A stretch of DNA of 29,990 bases, taken from NCBI GenBank assembly GCA_910584395.1, contig CAJUAS010000025.1, positions 1-29,990 on the forward strand, in the 5' to 3' direction. Below, one piece after another: positions 14,528-22,913 of this stretch. The DNA is from an uncultured Oscillospiraceae bacterium. GTDB taxonomy: Bacteria; Bacillota; Clostridia; Oscillospirales; Oscillospiraceae. Numbering within the stretch: the first letter of the stretch is position 1; every line of letters begins with the position of its first letter. Below the pieces are notes generated by a model. The model saw nothing but the letters and a program-made list of their open reading frames with translations. It had not been told where the DNA came from and searched no databases. The translations under genes and the position numbers were made by a program.

Positions 14528-15292
14528 GTGAAAGAGAATCGTTTTTGGATCGGACTGTCTCTGCTGGCCTTGGGGCTGCTGGGGGTCTTGGGATATTTCG
14601 TGCTGGCCGAAGGTGCGCCCGCCGCGGCGGTGCTTCCGGCCGGCCGGCCCACGGTGGTCATCGACCCGGGACACGGCGGCGAGGACGGCGGAGCGGTCGC
14701 TCCCGACGGCACAGAGGAGGCGGAGATCAACCTTGCGGTGGCACAGCGGCTGGACATGGTGCTTCGCTTTATGGGAGAGGAGACCCTCTTGCTGCGCGAC
14801 AGCGACGTTTCCCTCCATGATCCCTCTGCCTCCACCATTCGGGAAAAGAAGGTCAGCGACATCCACAACCGGGTGGACGCGGTAAACGCCTTGGAAAACG
14901 CCCGGCTCATCAGCATCCACCAGAACTTCTTTCCCAGCTCCAAATACCATGGGGCGCAGGTGTTTTACGGGGGAAATCCTCTGGGCCAGCCTTGGGCGGA
15001 GCGGACGCGGGAGAACCTGCGCGGCTGCTTAGACCCGGAAAACAAACGGGAGACCAAGCCCATTGATCGGAATATCTACCTGATGAACCACATTTCCTGT
15101 CCTGCGCTGCTCGTTGAGTGCGGGTTTTTGTCCAACCCGGAGGAACGGTGTATGCTGAAGGACGCTAATTACCAAACATCGCTGGCAGTCGTGATCGCAG
15201 GGTCTTATGTACAGAGTACACAGGAGAAAGGAGAGACAGCCCATGTCTCCCAAAGCGAAGAAGGTCTTTTATTGCACACAGTGCGGGAATGA
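14528..15292 (+). CDS. cwlD: N-acetylmuramoyl-L-alanine amidase, CwlD-like
   Basis: 254 residues from a GTG at 14528 preceded by GGGGGCGAGG; the frame continues 14 codons upstream without a better SD. One N-terminal membrane helix (about 6-27) leads to an Amidase_3 domain. Zinc and catalytic residues are visible: His49 in IDPGHGGEDGG, Glu64 in EEAEINLA, His131 in SIHQNFF, and Glu197 in LVECGFLSN. The stretch SKYHGAQVFYG with NKRETKPIDRNIYLM resembles CwlD, which removes peptide side chains so that muramic-delta-lactam forms in the spore cortex. The last 50 bases overlap radA; about 17 residues after the amidase domain look like a non-conserved tail. General cell-wall amidase is the alternative. 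Confidence 0.8.
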   Translation: MKENRFWIGLSLLALGLLGVLGYFVLAEGAPAAAVLPAGRPTVVIDPGHGGEDGGAVAPDGTEEAEINLAVAQRLDMVLRFMGEETLLLRDSDVSLHDPSASTIREKKVSDIHNRVDAVNALENARLISIHQNFFPSSKYHGAQVFYGGNPLGQPWAERTRENLRGCLDPENKRETKPIDRNIYLMNHISCPALLVECGFLSNPEERCMLKDANYQTSLAVVIAGSYVQSTQEKGETAHVSQSEEGLLLHTVRE

Positions 15293-16610
15293 AACACCCA
15301 AATGGCAGGGGCAGTGTTCCGCCTGCGGGGCGTGGAACACCGTTGTGGAGCAGCCGGAGGCAGTGACCCGCAAGGCGTCGGCTTCCCGGAGAAGCAGTTC
15401 CTTTACCCCCAACCGTCCCAAGGCCATCCGGGAGGTGGAGACCACCGACGAGCTGCGGTTTGAGACGGGGCTTGGCGAGCTTGACCGGGTGCTGGGCGGC
15501 GGCGCGGTGAAGGGCTCGCTGGTGCTGGTGGGCGGCGCGCCGGGGATTGGGAAATCCACCCTGATGCTGCAGATCTGCGACAGCTTGTGCCGTTTTGCCA
15601 ATGTTTTGTATGTATCGGGGGAGGAATCCCAACGGCAGATCAAGCTCCGCGCCGAGCGGTTGAAGGTGCGGGGCGAGGGACTGTACCTTCTGAACGAGAC
15701 AAATTTGGAGGACGTGATTGAGTCTGTCCATGAGTTGAAGCCGGACGTACTCATCGTGGACTCCATTCAGACTATGTATAACGGCGACGCGTCCTCTACC
15801 CCCGGCAGCGTGGGGCAGGTGAAGGAATGCACCATGGCGTTGATGCAGCTTGCAAAGGGGGAGGGGATCACCGTTTTTGTCATCGGGCACATCAACAAGG
15901 AAGGCTCTCTGGCAGGGCCGAAGGTGCTGGAGCACATGGTGGACTGCGTGCTCTATTTCGAGGGCGAGGAGCATATGTCCCACCGCATCCTCCGGGCGGC
16001 AAAAAACCGCTTTGGCGCGACCAACGAGATCGGCGTGTTTGAGATGGGAGACGACGGTCTTTCCGAAGTACCCAATCCCTCCGAGGCGCTGTTATCCGGC
16101 CGTCCTCAGGACACGCCGGGCACCTGCGTCACCTGCGTGATGGAGGGGGCGCGGCCCGTGCTGGCGGAGGTTCAGGCACTGGTCGTGCCCAGCGGTTACG
16201 GAAACGCCCGCCGCACCAGTAACGGGTTTGACTACAACCGCGCGGTGTTGCTGCTGGCGGTGCTGGAGAAACGGGGCGGGCTGATGGTCAATAGCTGCGA
16301 CGCCTATTTGAACGTCATCGGCGGGCTGTGGGTCGGAGAGCCGGCGGCGGACTTGGCCGCCATCATCGCGCTGGCGTCCAGCTTCCGGGACAAGTGCGTC
16401 CCCGGAGATCTGGCCGCGGTGGGAGAAGTGGGCCTGACGGGGGAGCTGCGCAGCGTCAACTCCCTGTCCCAGCGGCTCTCCGAGGTGCGGCGGCTGGGCT
16501 TCACCAAATGCCTGATCCCCGCGCAAAACCATGGCAAGATCGCCGCGCCGGAGGGGTTACAGCTCATCAAGGTGCGTAACATCCGCGAGGCGCTGGCCGC
16601 CATCCTGTGA
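15243..16610 (+). CDS. radA: DNA repair protein RadA (Sms)
   Basis: 455 residues. RadA is a RecA-like, DnaB-like branch-migration helicase acting in recombination. Four-cysteine zinc finger Cys11-x2-Cys14...Cys25-x2-Cys28. Walker A GGAPGIGKST at 97-106. Walker B region VLIVDSIQTMY. The RadA-specific KNRFG motif at 254-258. A Lon-like C-terminal domain (about 290-455, ending in IPAQNHG and LIKVRNIREALAAIL). The SD GAAAGGAGAG precedes the ATG. The gene starts inside the end of cwlD (50-base overlap) in another frame, so both are read from the promoter at 14450. Followed by a terminator at 16748-16785. Length is normal. Confidence 0.96.
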   Translation: MSPKAKKVFYCTQCGNETPKWQGQCSACGAWNTVVEQPEAVTRKASASRRSSSFTPNRPKAIREVETTDELRFETGLGELDRVLGGGAVKGSLVLVGGAPGIGKSTLMLQICDSLCRFANVLYVSGEESQRQIKLRAERLKVRGEGLYLLNETNLEDVIESVHELKPDVLIVDSIQTMYNGDASSTPGSVGQVKECTMALMQLAKGEGITVFVIGHINKEGSLAGPKVLEHMVDCVLYFEGEEHMSHRILRAAKNRFGATNEIGVFEMGDDGLSEVPNPSEALLSGRPQDTPGTCVTCVMEGARPVLAEVQALVVPSGYGNARRTSNGFDYNRAVLLLAVLEKRGGLMVNSCDAYLNVIGGLWVGEPAADLAAIIALASSFRDKCVPGDLAAVGEVGLTGELRSVNSLSQRLSEVRRLGFTKCLIPAQNHGKIAAPEGLQLIKVRNIREALAAIL

Positions 16611-16736
16611 GGAGCGGGGAACATAGTTGATGCAGGGATGCTCCCCGCTGGGCTCGCCGCTGGACATGGCTTTTTGCAGGGTGCAGTAGCCGTCTTGCTG
16701 ATAGAGGCAGTCGCCTGTGCAGGCTATCAAACTCAT
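16557..16736 (-). CDS. Small four-cysteine protein (family often mis-named hydroxymyristoyl-ACP dehydratase)
   Basis: 59 residues from the ATG at 16736-16734. The start MSLIACTGDCLYQQDGYC and the later EHPCINYVP give cysteines at 6, 10, 18 and 38, spaced C-x3-C-x7-C-x19-C. I recall short Clostridia proteins with this same Cys/Tyr-Gln-x-Asp-Gly-x-Cys pattern, carrying an unhelpful 'hydroxymyristoyl-ACP dehydratase' label. The layout suggests metal binding or a redox role; function is unknown. Its last 54 bases run antisense to the radA 3' end, and its upstream side abuts the hairpin that ends radA. The only SD-like sequence (GGTGGTG) is part of that hairpin. I see no clear minus-strand promoter. 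Existence is moderately likely. Confidence 0.55.
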   Translation of the reverse strand: MSLIACTGDCLYQQDGYCTLQKAMSSGEPSGEHPCINYVPRSSQDGGQRLADVTHLDEL

Positions 16737-16747
16737 AATGTATTTCA

Positions 16748-16785
16748 CCACCCGCCGGGTATTTTCCCCGCCGGGTGGCGTTTTT
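16748..16785 (+). terminator. Intrinsic terminator of cwlD-radA
   Basis: Stem CCACCCG-C-CGGG (16748-16759) pairs with CCCG-C-CGGGTGG (16767-16778) around one C/C mismatch; it is followed by CG and five T (16781-16785). It has the expected layout for ending radA transcription. Confidence 0.8.
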
Positions 16786-16816
16786 ATGTTTTGGGGCGGG
16801 GGAAGGAAAATTATAG

Positions 16817-16845
16817 GTGTCAAATTTGGCGGGATGGTGTATAAT
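16817..16845 (+). promoter_or_regulatory. Promoter of the ymfF-ymfH-lgt-folD cluster
   Basis: GTGTCA at 16817-16822, 17-base spacer, TATAAT at 16840-16845, 34 bases ahead of the first ATG. The -10 is perfect, the -35 weak. Confidence 0.6.
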
Positions 16846-16879
16846 ATACCTCAAAGACCAATACAAAGGAGCGCACGCT

Positions 16880-18172
16880 ATGAAAGTTACGAAAGCCGAC
16901 ATCACGCCGGGTATTTCTCTTACAGTCATCCAAACGGACAAGTTCAAAAGCGCCGCCCTGTCCGCCGCCTTCCTCGCCCCCTTGAACAAGGAGACGGCTG
17001 CAGTCAACGCCTTGATCCCCTATGTTCTCCGCCGGGGAACGGAGCGCTATCCCACCATGGGAGATATCAGCGTCAAGCTGGAGGAACTGTACGGCGGAAG
17101 TCTGGACGCGGCCGTCCGCAAGCGTGGCGAGACCCAGTGCATCGGGCTGACAGGCAGCTTTTTGGACGACGCCTACACGCTGGAATCCGGCTCCAACCTC
17201 AAGGAAGCGGCGGAGCTGCTGGAGGAGATGCTGCTCCATCCTGTCACGGAGAACGGGATCTTCAAAGACGAGTATGTCGCCGGCGAGCGGGACAAGCTGA
17301 TCCAAGCCATCCGCGCCCAGATGAACGACAAGCGGCAGTACGCCATGCTGCGTCTCCTTCAGGAGATGTGCCGGGACGAGTGCTATGGAGTGGATGCGCT
17401 GGGGGATGAAAAAACGATGGCGGCAGTGACGGCCGCAGATGCTTGGAACAGCTATCAGGCCCTTTTGCGCCACGCCAAGCTGCACCTTTTCTACTGCGGA
17501 ACGGCAGGCGAGGAGGAGGTGCGCTCGGCGCTGGCAGGGCTGATCCGCTCTGTGGAGAACAGCCAAGAGGAGCTTTGGGAGCGGCGCTGCTTGGTCTATG
17601 AAAAGCCGCCGCGGGCGGTGGAGACGGTGGCCGAACCGATGGATGTGACGCAGGGAAAGCTGACCATGGGCTTTCGCACCGGCGGCGTGCGGCTGACAGG
17701 GGACGACCCCGCGGAATACGCCGCCCTCACCGTTATGAATGCCCTCTACGGGGGCACGGCCACCTCCAAGCTCTTTCTAAACGTGCGGGAGAAGCTGTCC
17801 CTTTGCTATTATGCCAGCTCCGCGCTGGAAAACCTCAAGGGGATGATGGTGGTGTCCTCCGGGGTGGAGTTCGGCAACATGGACCGGGCGCAGAAGGAGA
17901 TCTGGGATCAGTTGGAGGCCGTCAAGCAGGGAAACTTTACCGATGAAGAGCTGGAGAGCGCCCGTCAGGCGGTGGTCAACGTTTACAAAAGCGCGCTGGA
18001 CAGCAGGGCGCAGTTGGAGAGCCACTGCCTCACCGCCGCGGTGAGCGGAGTGTGGACGCCGCTTACCGAGCTGGCCCAGATGGCGGAGCGGGTGACGGCG
18101 GAGCAGGTGACCGCGGCGGCGGGGAAGGTGGAGCTGGATACCGTCTACCGTCTGGTGGGCAAGGAGGGCTGA
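16880..18172 (+). CDS. ymfF: M16-like protein without zinc motif, YmfF type (EF-P modification-associated)
   Basis: 430 residues from the ATG after AAAGGAG. It has the M16 peptidase fold pattern (VLRRGTERYPTMGDISVKLEELYGG; LEEMLLHPVTENGIFKDEYVAGERDKL; FLNVREKLSLCYYASS) but no HxxEH zinc motif at the usual place, as expected for the inactive partner of M16 pairs. In Bacillus subtilis YmfF and YmfH (also spelled YfmF/YfmH in databases) are needed for 5-aminopentanol modification of elongation factor P. Here YmfF and YmfH are adjacent, three bases apart, supporting a heterodimer. No other EF-P-modification gene or efp is in the window, so the role is taken from the family. Confidence 0.88.
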   Translation: MKVTKADITPGISLTVIQTDKFKSAALSAAFLAPLNKETAAVNALIPYVLRRGTERYPTMGDISVKLEELYGGSLDAAVRKRGETQCIGLTGSFLDDAYTLESGSNLKEAAELLEEMLLHPVTENGIFKDEYVAGERDKLIQAIRAQMNDKRQYAMLRLLQEMCRDECYGVDALGDEKTMAAVTAADAWNSYQALLRHAKLHLFYCGTAGEEEVRSALAGLIRSVENSQEELWERRCLVYEKPPRAVETVAEPMDVTQGKLTMGFRTGGVRLTGDDPAEYAALTVMNALYGGTATSKLFLNVREKLSLCYYASSALENLKGMMVVSSGVEFGNMDRAQKEIWDQLEAVKQGNFTDEELESARQAVVNVYKSALDSRAQLESHCLTAAVSGVWTPLTELAQMAERVTAEQVTAAAGKVELDTVYRLVGKEG

Positions 18173-18175
18173 ACC

Positions 18176-19453
18176 ATGGACAAAAAAGTGTATGAGAAGC
18201 TGGGAGAAACCGTATTTTACGGCGAGCTGAAAAACGGTTTGCCCGTCTATGTGGACGTTCGCCCCGGCTACGGCAAGCAGTTCGCGTTCTTTGCCACCCG
18301 CTACGGCGGGGTGGATATGCGCTTTGAGACCGACGACGGCTGGCAGGACACCCCTGCGGGCGTCGCCCACTTTCTGGAGCATAAGCTCTTTGACACCAAG
18401 GACGGAAACGCCCTCCAGATCATGGCTGCCAACGGCGCAGACCCCAATGCTTTCACCAGCTTTGGCATGACGGGTTACTTTTTCCAGTGTACCCGAGGCT
18501 TTGAGGAAAACCTGCGTACTCTGCTGGGCTTTGTGAGCGAGCCTTGGTTCACGCCGGAGAGTGTGGCCAAGGAGCAGGGTATCATTGGGCAGGAGATCGC
18601 CATGGGGGACGACGAGGCGGACACGGAGGTGTTCTATGACCTTTTGAAGTGCCTGTACGCCCGCCATCCGGTGCGGACGCACATCGCCGGGACGGCGGCG
18701 TCCATTGCCCAGATCACGGATAAGACCCTCTACACCTGCCACGGGGCGTTTTACAACCCCGGAAATATGGTGCTGACGGTGGTGGGCGACGTTGACCCCC
18801 GGCGGGTGCTGGATATTGCCGGCAAGATCGTCACCAGAGCGGCCACCGGAAATCCCCGGCGGGACTACGGGGAGGCGGAAGAAGAGCAGGCCGCCGCTCA
18901 CGACAGCCGGCGGGCCATGGCGGTGTCCGCGCCGCTTTTTCAGCTTGGGTTCAAGATCGCGCCGCCCTCGCGGGAGGAGCTTCTCAAGATCAGACTGACG
19001 GCGGAGCTGGCAGGGGATCTGCTGCTGGGCGAATCCAGCCCCCTCTACGCCAAGCTCTATAACGACGCGTTGATCACCAAAAACTTTTCCTACGGGTTTG
19101 AGGATTATCCCGGCTGTGCCTTCTTTGCGCTGGGCGGGGAGAGCGGCGACCCGGAGCAGGTGCGGGAGCTGTTCTTTGCCGCAGCGAAGGAAATGGGGGA
19201 GCAGGGCTTCCGGGAGGAGGACTTCCGGCGGCTCAAAAAGGCGGCCTACGGCGATATGGTGAGCCGTCTCAACTCCTTTGAACACACGGCCATCGAGCTG
19301 GCGCAGGGGCATTTGGATGGGGTGGATGTTCTCTCCTTCCCAGAGGTGTTCCAGAGCATCACCCCGCAGGATGTGCAGCGTTTCATTGCCCGGTGGTTTA
19401 CCAAAGAGCAGAGCGCGATGGCGGTGATCACACCGGGAGGGGAGAACCCATGA
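18176..19453 (+). CDS. ymfH: M16 family metallopeptidase, YmfH type (EF-P modification-associated)
   Basis: 425 residues. The inverted zinc motif HxxEH is intact: His65, Glu68 and His69 in GVAHFLEHKLF. The third ligand is probably in KEQGIIGQEIAM about 70 residues later. The M16 C-terminal region contains the usual Arg/Tyr-type stretch LYNDALITKNFSYGFEDYPG. It is the zinc-bearing half of the pair whose other half is the preceding gene. In Bacillus subtilis the pair contributes to EF-P modification; whether it acts by proteolysis there is unclear to me. The first ATG after the YmfF stop is used. Its stop overlaps the lgt start (ATGA). Confidence 0.9.
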   Translation: MDKKVYEKLGETVFYGELKNGLPVYVDVRPGYGKQFAFFATRYGGVDMRFETDDGWQDTPAGVAHFLEHKLFDTKDGNALQIMAANGADPNAFTSFGMTGYFFQCTRGFEENLRTLLGFVSEPWFTPESVAKEQGIIGQEIAMGDDEADTEVFYDLLKCLYARHPVRTHIAGTAASIAQITDKTLYTCHGAFYNPGNMVLTVVGDVDPRRVLDIAGKIVTRAATGNPRRDYGEAEEEQAAAHDSRRAMAVSAPLFQLGFKIAPPSREELLKIRLTAELAGDLLLGESSPLYAKLYNDALITKNFSYGFEDYPGCAFFALGGESGDPEQVRELFFAAAKEMGEQGFREEDFRRLKKAAYGDMVSRLNSFEHTAIELAQGHLDGVDVLSFPEVFQSITPQDVQRFIARWFTKEQSAMAVITPGGENP

Positions 19454-20385
19454 GCATCATCACCTTTCCCGGCTTCGGGCTGGAATTTCATCTGAACCGG
19501 GTGGCCTTTCATCTGCTGGGCCGCCCGGTATACTGGTACGGCATCATTATCGCCGCGGGGTTTTTGCTGGCGGTATGGTTTTGTATGCGCCGTGCGCCTC
19601 GCTTTGGGATGACAGGGGACGACCTCATTGATATGCTCCTGTTTGCCGTGCCGCTGGCTATTGTCGGCGCGCGGCTCTACTACATCATTTTTTACTACGA
19701 CCTTTTCCGCAAGGGAGACGGGTCGCCGGACTGGGGCGCGATGGTGCGGATCACGGACGGAGGACTTGCGATCTATGGCGGCGTGATCGCGGCGGTTTTG
19801 ACGGTCGTGGTGTTCTGCAAAATTCGGAAAGCCAAGGTAGGGGCATATCTGGACGTAGGGGCGTTCGGTCTGCTGATCGGTCAGGCGGTAGGCCGCTGGG
19901 GCAATTTTATGAATGCGGAGGCCTTTGGCAGCGAGACGGCGCTTCCATGGAGAATGGGGGTTCAGGTGTGGAGCGAGGTGTCCCAAAGCTATGTGAGCTA
20001 TGGGGAAGTCCACCCCACCTTTCTCTATGAGAGCCTCTGGAACGTGGCGGGGCTGGTTTTGCTCATTTTCATTGCCCGCAAGTGGCGAAAATACGACGGG
20101 CAGATCTTCACCACCTATGTGCTGTGGTACGGTCTGGGCCGGACATGGATCGAGGGACTGCGTACCGACAGCTTGTACTTTTTCGGTCTGGAGCTGTTCG
20201 GCGCGCCCATCCGCACCTCTCAGGTGTTGGCGGCGGCGTCGGCGGCAGCGGCGGCAGTTTTGCTGGTCTATCACTTAAAATTCAAAAAGCACGCTCCGGA
20301 AGAACTCTATTGCAACCGGGAAAAGGAGGAGAAAAACAATGATCCTGATGGACGGGAAAACACTGGCGGCGAAGCGGAAAAGTGA
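19450..20385 (+). CDS. lgt: Prolipoprotein diacylglyceryl transferase
   Basis: 311 residues, from the ATG that overlaps the ymfH stop; upstream in-frame codons belong to ymfH. Lgt attaches diacylglycerol to the lipobox cysteine of prolipoproteins in the membrane. Visible: about seven membrane segments, WYGIIIAAGFLLAV near residue 30, ITDGGLAIYGGVIAA near 100, the family signature GRWGNFMNAEAFG beginning at 148, EVHPTFLYESLWN near 185, and GLGRTWIEGLRTDSLY near 230. The C-terminal charged tail overlaps the next gene by 47 bases in a different frame, so the last 16 residues are not conserved lgt sequence. Normal in length. Confidence 0.95.
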   Translation: MSIITFPGFGLEFHLNRVAFHLLGRPVYWYGIIIAAGFLLAVWFCMRRAPRFGMTGDDLIDMLLFAVPLAIVGARLYYIIFYYDLFRKGDGSPDWGAMVRITDGGLAIYGGVIAAVLTVVVFCKIRKAKVGAYLDVGAFGLLIGQAVGRWGNFMNAEAFGSETALPWRMGVQVWSEVSQSYVSYGEVHPTFLYESLWNVAGLVLLIFIARKWRKYDGQIFTTYVLWYGLGRTWIEGLRTDSLYFFGLELFGAPIRTSQVLAAASAAAAAVLLVYHLKFKKHAPEELYCNREKEEKNNDPDGRENTGGEAEK

Positions 20386-21190
20386 GCTGCGCGCCAAGGC
20401 GGACAAGCTCCCTCGCAAGCCGGGTCTGGCGGTGATCTTGGTGGGGGACGACCCCGCCAGCCGCACCTACGTCAACGGCAAACGCCGGGACTGCGGGGAG
20501 TGCGGTTTTTACAGCGAGGAATACACCCTGCCTGCCGCGACGGCTCAGACGGAGATCCTCGCCTTGATCGACGAGCTGAACGCTCGGGAGGATATCGACG
20601 GCATTTTGGTGCAGCTTCCCCTTCCCAAGGGGCTGGACAGCCGCGCGCTGCTGGACGCCATCCGCCCGGACAAGGACGTGGACTGCTTCCACCCGGTCAA
20701 CGTGGGCAAGCTGTTTTCCGGGCAGAAGGGGGGCTTTGCCCCCTGTACCCCTGCGGGGGTGATGGATCTGCTCCACGAATACGGCCTCAGTCCCAAGGGA
20801 AAGCACTGCGTGGTGCTGGGCCGCTCCAACATCGTGGGAAAACCCATGGCGGCGCTGCTGCTGGCGGAGGACGGCACGGTGACCGTCTGCCACTCTGCGA
20901 CGCCGGATCTGGCGCAAAAATGTGCCACGGCGGACATTTTGGTGTCCGCCGTGGGCAAAGCCGGTCTGGTGACCGGAGATATGGTGAAGGAAGGCGCGGT
21001 GGTGGTGGATGTGGCCATGAACCGCGATGGAGAGGGAAAGCTCTGTGGAGACATAGAGATGGAGTCGGTGGCCGGGAAAGCGTCCTACCTGACCCCTGTG
21101 CCCGGCGGTGTCGGCCCGATGACCCGGGCCGGGCTGATGGAGAATACTTACCGGGCCGCCTGCCGGCACTTGAACGTCAGTCCCGATTGA
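20339..21190 (+). CDS. folD: Bifunctional methylenetetrahydrofolate dehydrogenase/cyclohydrolase
   Basis: 283 residues. FolD interconverts 5,10-methylene-THF and 10-formyl-THF using NADP+. Landmarks: GDDPASRTYVNGKRRDC with the catalytic Lys48, ILVQLPLPKGLD, CTPAGVMDLL, GRSNIVGKPMAALLL (cofactor binding), and VPGGVGPMTRAGLMENT near the end. A strong SD (AAAAGGAGGAG) lies inside lgt, and the gene starts 47 bases before the lgt stop. Its 3' end overlaps the convergent leuA by 14 bases, and I see no terminator between them. Length is normal for the family. Confidence 0.97.
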   Translation: MILMDGKTLAAKRKSELRAKADKLPRKPGLAVILVGDDPASRTYVNGKRRDCGECGFYSEEYTLPAATAQTEILALIDELNAREDIDGILVQLPLPKGLDSRALLDAIRPDKDVDCFHPVNVGKLFSGQKGGFAPCTPAGVMDLLHEYGLSPKGKHCVVLGRSNIVGKPMAALLLAEDGTVTVCHSATPDLAQKCATADILVSAVGKAGLVTGDMVKEGAVVVDVAMNRDGEGKLCGDIEMESVAGKASYLTPVPGGVGPMTRAGLMENTYRAACRHLNVSPD

Positions 21191-22844
21191 CGCTTCGGTT
21201 GATGGCGGACAGGATGCCCTTGAGAGGGGCGAGGTTGATGTTGGGGGAGATCCCCACGCCAAACACGTCCTTGCCCGCCTGATCCTTTAGGTGGATATAG
21301 GCCACGGCCATGGAGTCAGAGCCTCTGGCGATAGCGTGTTCCTTGTAGTCCACGAAGGTAAAGCGATCCATCTTTTGGCCATGTATGGCAGTGAAGAACG
21401 CATCGATGGGGCCGTTGCCCGCGCCGGAGACCTGAAACACCGTGTCCTTGTGGCGCAGCGTGCCGGAGAAGGTGACGCGGCCGTTTTCATCTCCGAAGCT
21501 GTGCGCCAGAAGCTCGTAGGGGTGGGTGGCGTCAATATAGTGGGACTTGAACAGCTCCAGCACGTGTTCGGCAGGCAGCTCCTTGCCCACCCGGTCGGTC
21601 TCCACCTGAACGATGTGGCCGAACTCCGGGTGCATGGCCTTGGGAAGCTCATAACCGAAGCTCTGAAGCACAAAGGCCGCGCCCCCCTTGCCCGACTGGG
21701 AGTTGATGCGGATGATCGGCTCATAATCCCGGCCCACATCGGCAGGGTCGATGGGAAGATAGGGGATCTCCCAGAAGGGAGAATGGCTCTCCTTCATATA
21801 GGCCACGCCCTTGCTGATGGCGTCCTGATGAGAACCGGAAAAGGCGGTGAACACCAGATCGCCCGCATAGGGCTGACGGGGATCGACCTTCATTTTCGTG
21901 ACCTTTTCATACGTATGGCGCACGTCGGTAATGCGGGAAAAGTCCAGACCGCTGTCCACCCCTTGGGTGTGCATATTGAGGGCCAGAGTGACCAGATCTA
22001 CGTTGCCCGTGCGCTCGCCGTTGCCGAAGAGGGTGGCTTCCACCCGCTCCGCGCCCGCCAGCAGGCCGAGCTCCGCCGTAGCCACCCCTGTGCCCCGGTC
22101 ATTGTGGGGGTGGAGGGAGATGACGGCGCAATCCCGGGAGGGCAGCTTGCGGATAAAATACTCGATCTCGTCGGCGAAGTAATTGGGCAGGCAGTTTTCC
22201 ACCGTAGTGGGCAGGTTCAAGATGACCTTGTTCGACCGGGTCGAGCCAAGGGCCTCGATGACCGCCTGACAGATGTCCACGGCGTTGTCCATTTCCGTGC
22301 CCATGAAGGATTCGGGGGAGTATTCATACCGCAGATCCATCCCCCCGGCGATGGCGGGCTGAGACAGCTCCCGGATGAGCTTCGCCGCGTCTACGGCGAT
22401 CTTGGTCACCCCCGCCATGTCGGTGTGGAACACCACCTTGCGCTGGAGGGTGGAGGTGGAATTGTAGAAATGGAAAATGACGTGCTTGGCGCCCTCAATG
22501 GCCTCAAAGGTCTTCTTGATCAAATGCTCACGGGCCTGAACCAGCACTTGGATGGTCACGTCGTCAGGGATGTGTCCGCCGTCAATGAGGGCGCGGAGAA
22601 ACTCGTATTCCGTCTCCGAGGCAGAGGGAAAGCCCACCTCGATCTCCTTCACGCCGATGTCCACCAGCGTGTGGAACAGCTCTAACTTTTCCGCCACGCT
22701 CATGGGGTCGATGAGGGCTTGATTGCCGTCGCGCAGATCGACGCTGCACCAGACCGGCGGCGCAGTGATGCGCTTGTTGGGCCAAGTGCGGTCGGGCAGG
22801 GAAATAGGCTCAAAGGGGATGTACTTTTCGCAGGACTTGTTCAT
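21177..22844 (-). CDS. leuA: 2-Isopropylmalate synthase, long (LeuA type 2) form
   Basis: 555 residues from the ATG at 22844-22842, preceded by AAGGAGG at an 11-base distance. It condenses acetyl-CoA and 2-ketoisovalerate in the first committed step to leucine. The N-terminus NKSCEKYIPFEPISLPDRTWP, with SVDLRDGNQAL (Arg38, Asp39), is typical of the actinobacterial-type LeuA also found in Clostridia. HPHNDRGTG near 244 carries the second metal-binding histidines. The DRE-TIM barrel spans about 30-320, linkers follow, and the C-terminal leucine-sensing domain covers about 430-555 (ATHPYELLAHSF, FTFVDYKEHAIARGSDSMAVAYI). A T-box leader upstream ties expression to tRNA-Leu charging. No other leu genes are in the window. 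Confidence 0.95.
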   Translation of the reverse strand: MNKSCEKYIPFEPISLPDRTWPNKRITAPPVWCSVDLRDGNQALIDPMSVAEKLELFHTLVDIGVKEIEVGFPSASETEYEFLRALIDGGHIPDDVTIQVLVQAREHLIKKTFEAIEGAKHVIFHFYNSTSTLQRKVVFHTDMAGVTKIAVDAAKLIRELSQPAIAGGMDLRYEYSPESFMGTEMDNAVDICQAVIEALGSTRSNKVILNLPTTVENCLPNYFADEIEYFIRKLPSRDCAVISLHPHNDRGTGVATAELGLLAGAERVEATLFGNGERTGNVDLVTLALNMHTQGVDSGLDFSRITDVRHTYEKVTKMKVDPRQPYAGDLVFTAFSGSHQDAISKGVAYMKESHSPFWEIPYLPIDPADVGRDYEPIIRINSQSGKGGAAFVLQSFGYELPKAMHPEFGHIVQVETDRVGKELPAEHVLELFKSHYIDATHPYELLAHSFGDENGRVTFSGTLRHKDTVFQVSGAGNGPIDAFFTAIHGQKMDRFTFVDYKEHAIARGSDSMAVAYIHLKDQAGKDVFGVGISPNINLAPLKGILSAINRSVNRD

Positions 22845-22881
22845 GGCGTGGAATACCTCCTTGGAATAGCGGCCGGGCAAC

Positions 22882-22913
22882 AAAAATCCCCCGGCCGAGG
22901 TTCGGCCAGGGGC
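22882..22913 (-). terminator. Regulated terminator of the leuA T-box
   Basis: CCCC-T-GGCCG, five-base loop, CGGCC-GGGG, then a U-rich run (complement of 22887-22882). The 5' arm overlaps the sequence just after the T-box motif, as needed for switching with the antiterminator. Confidence 0.85.
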
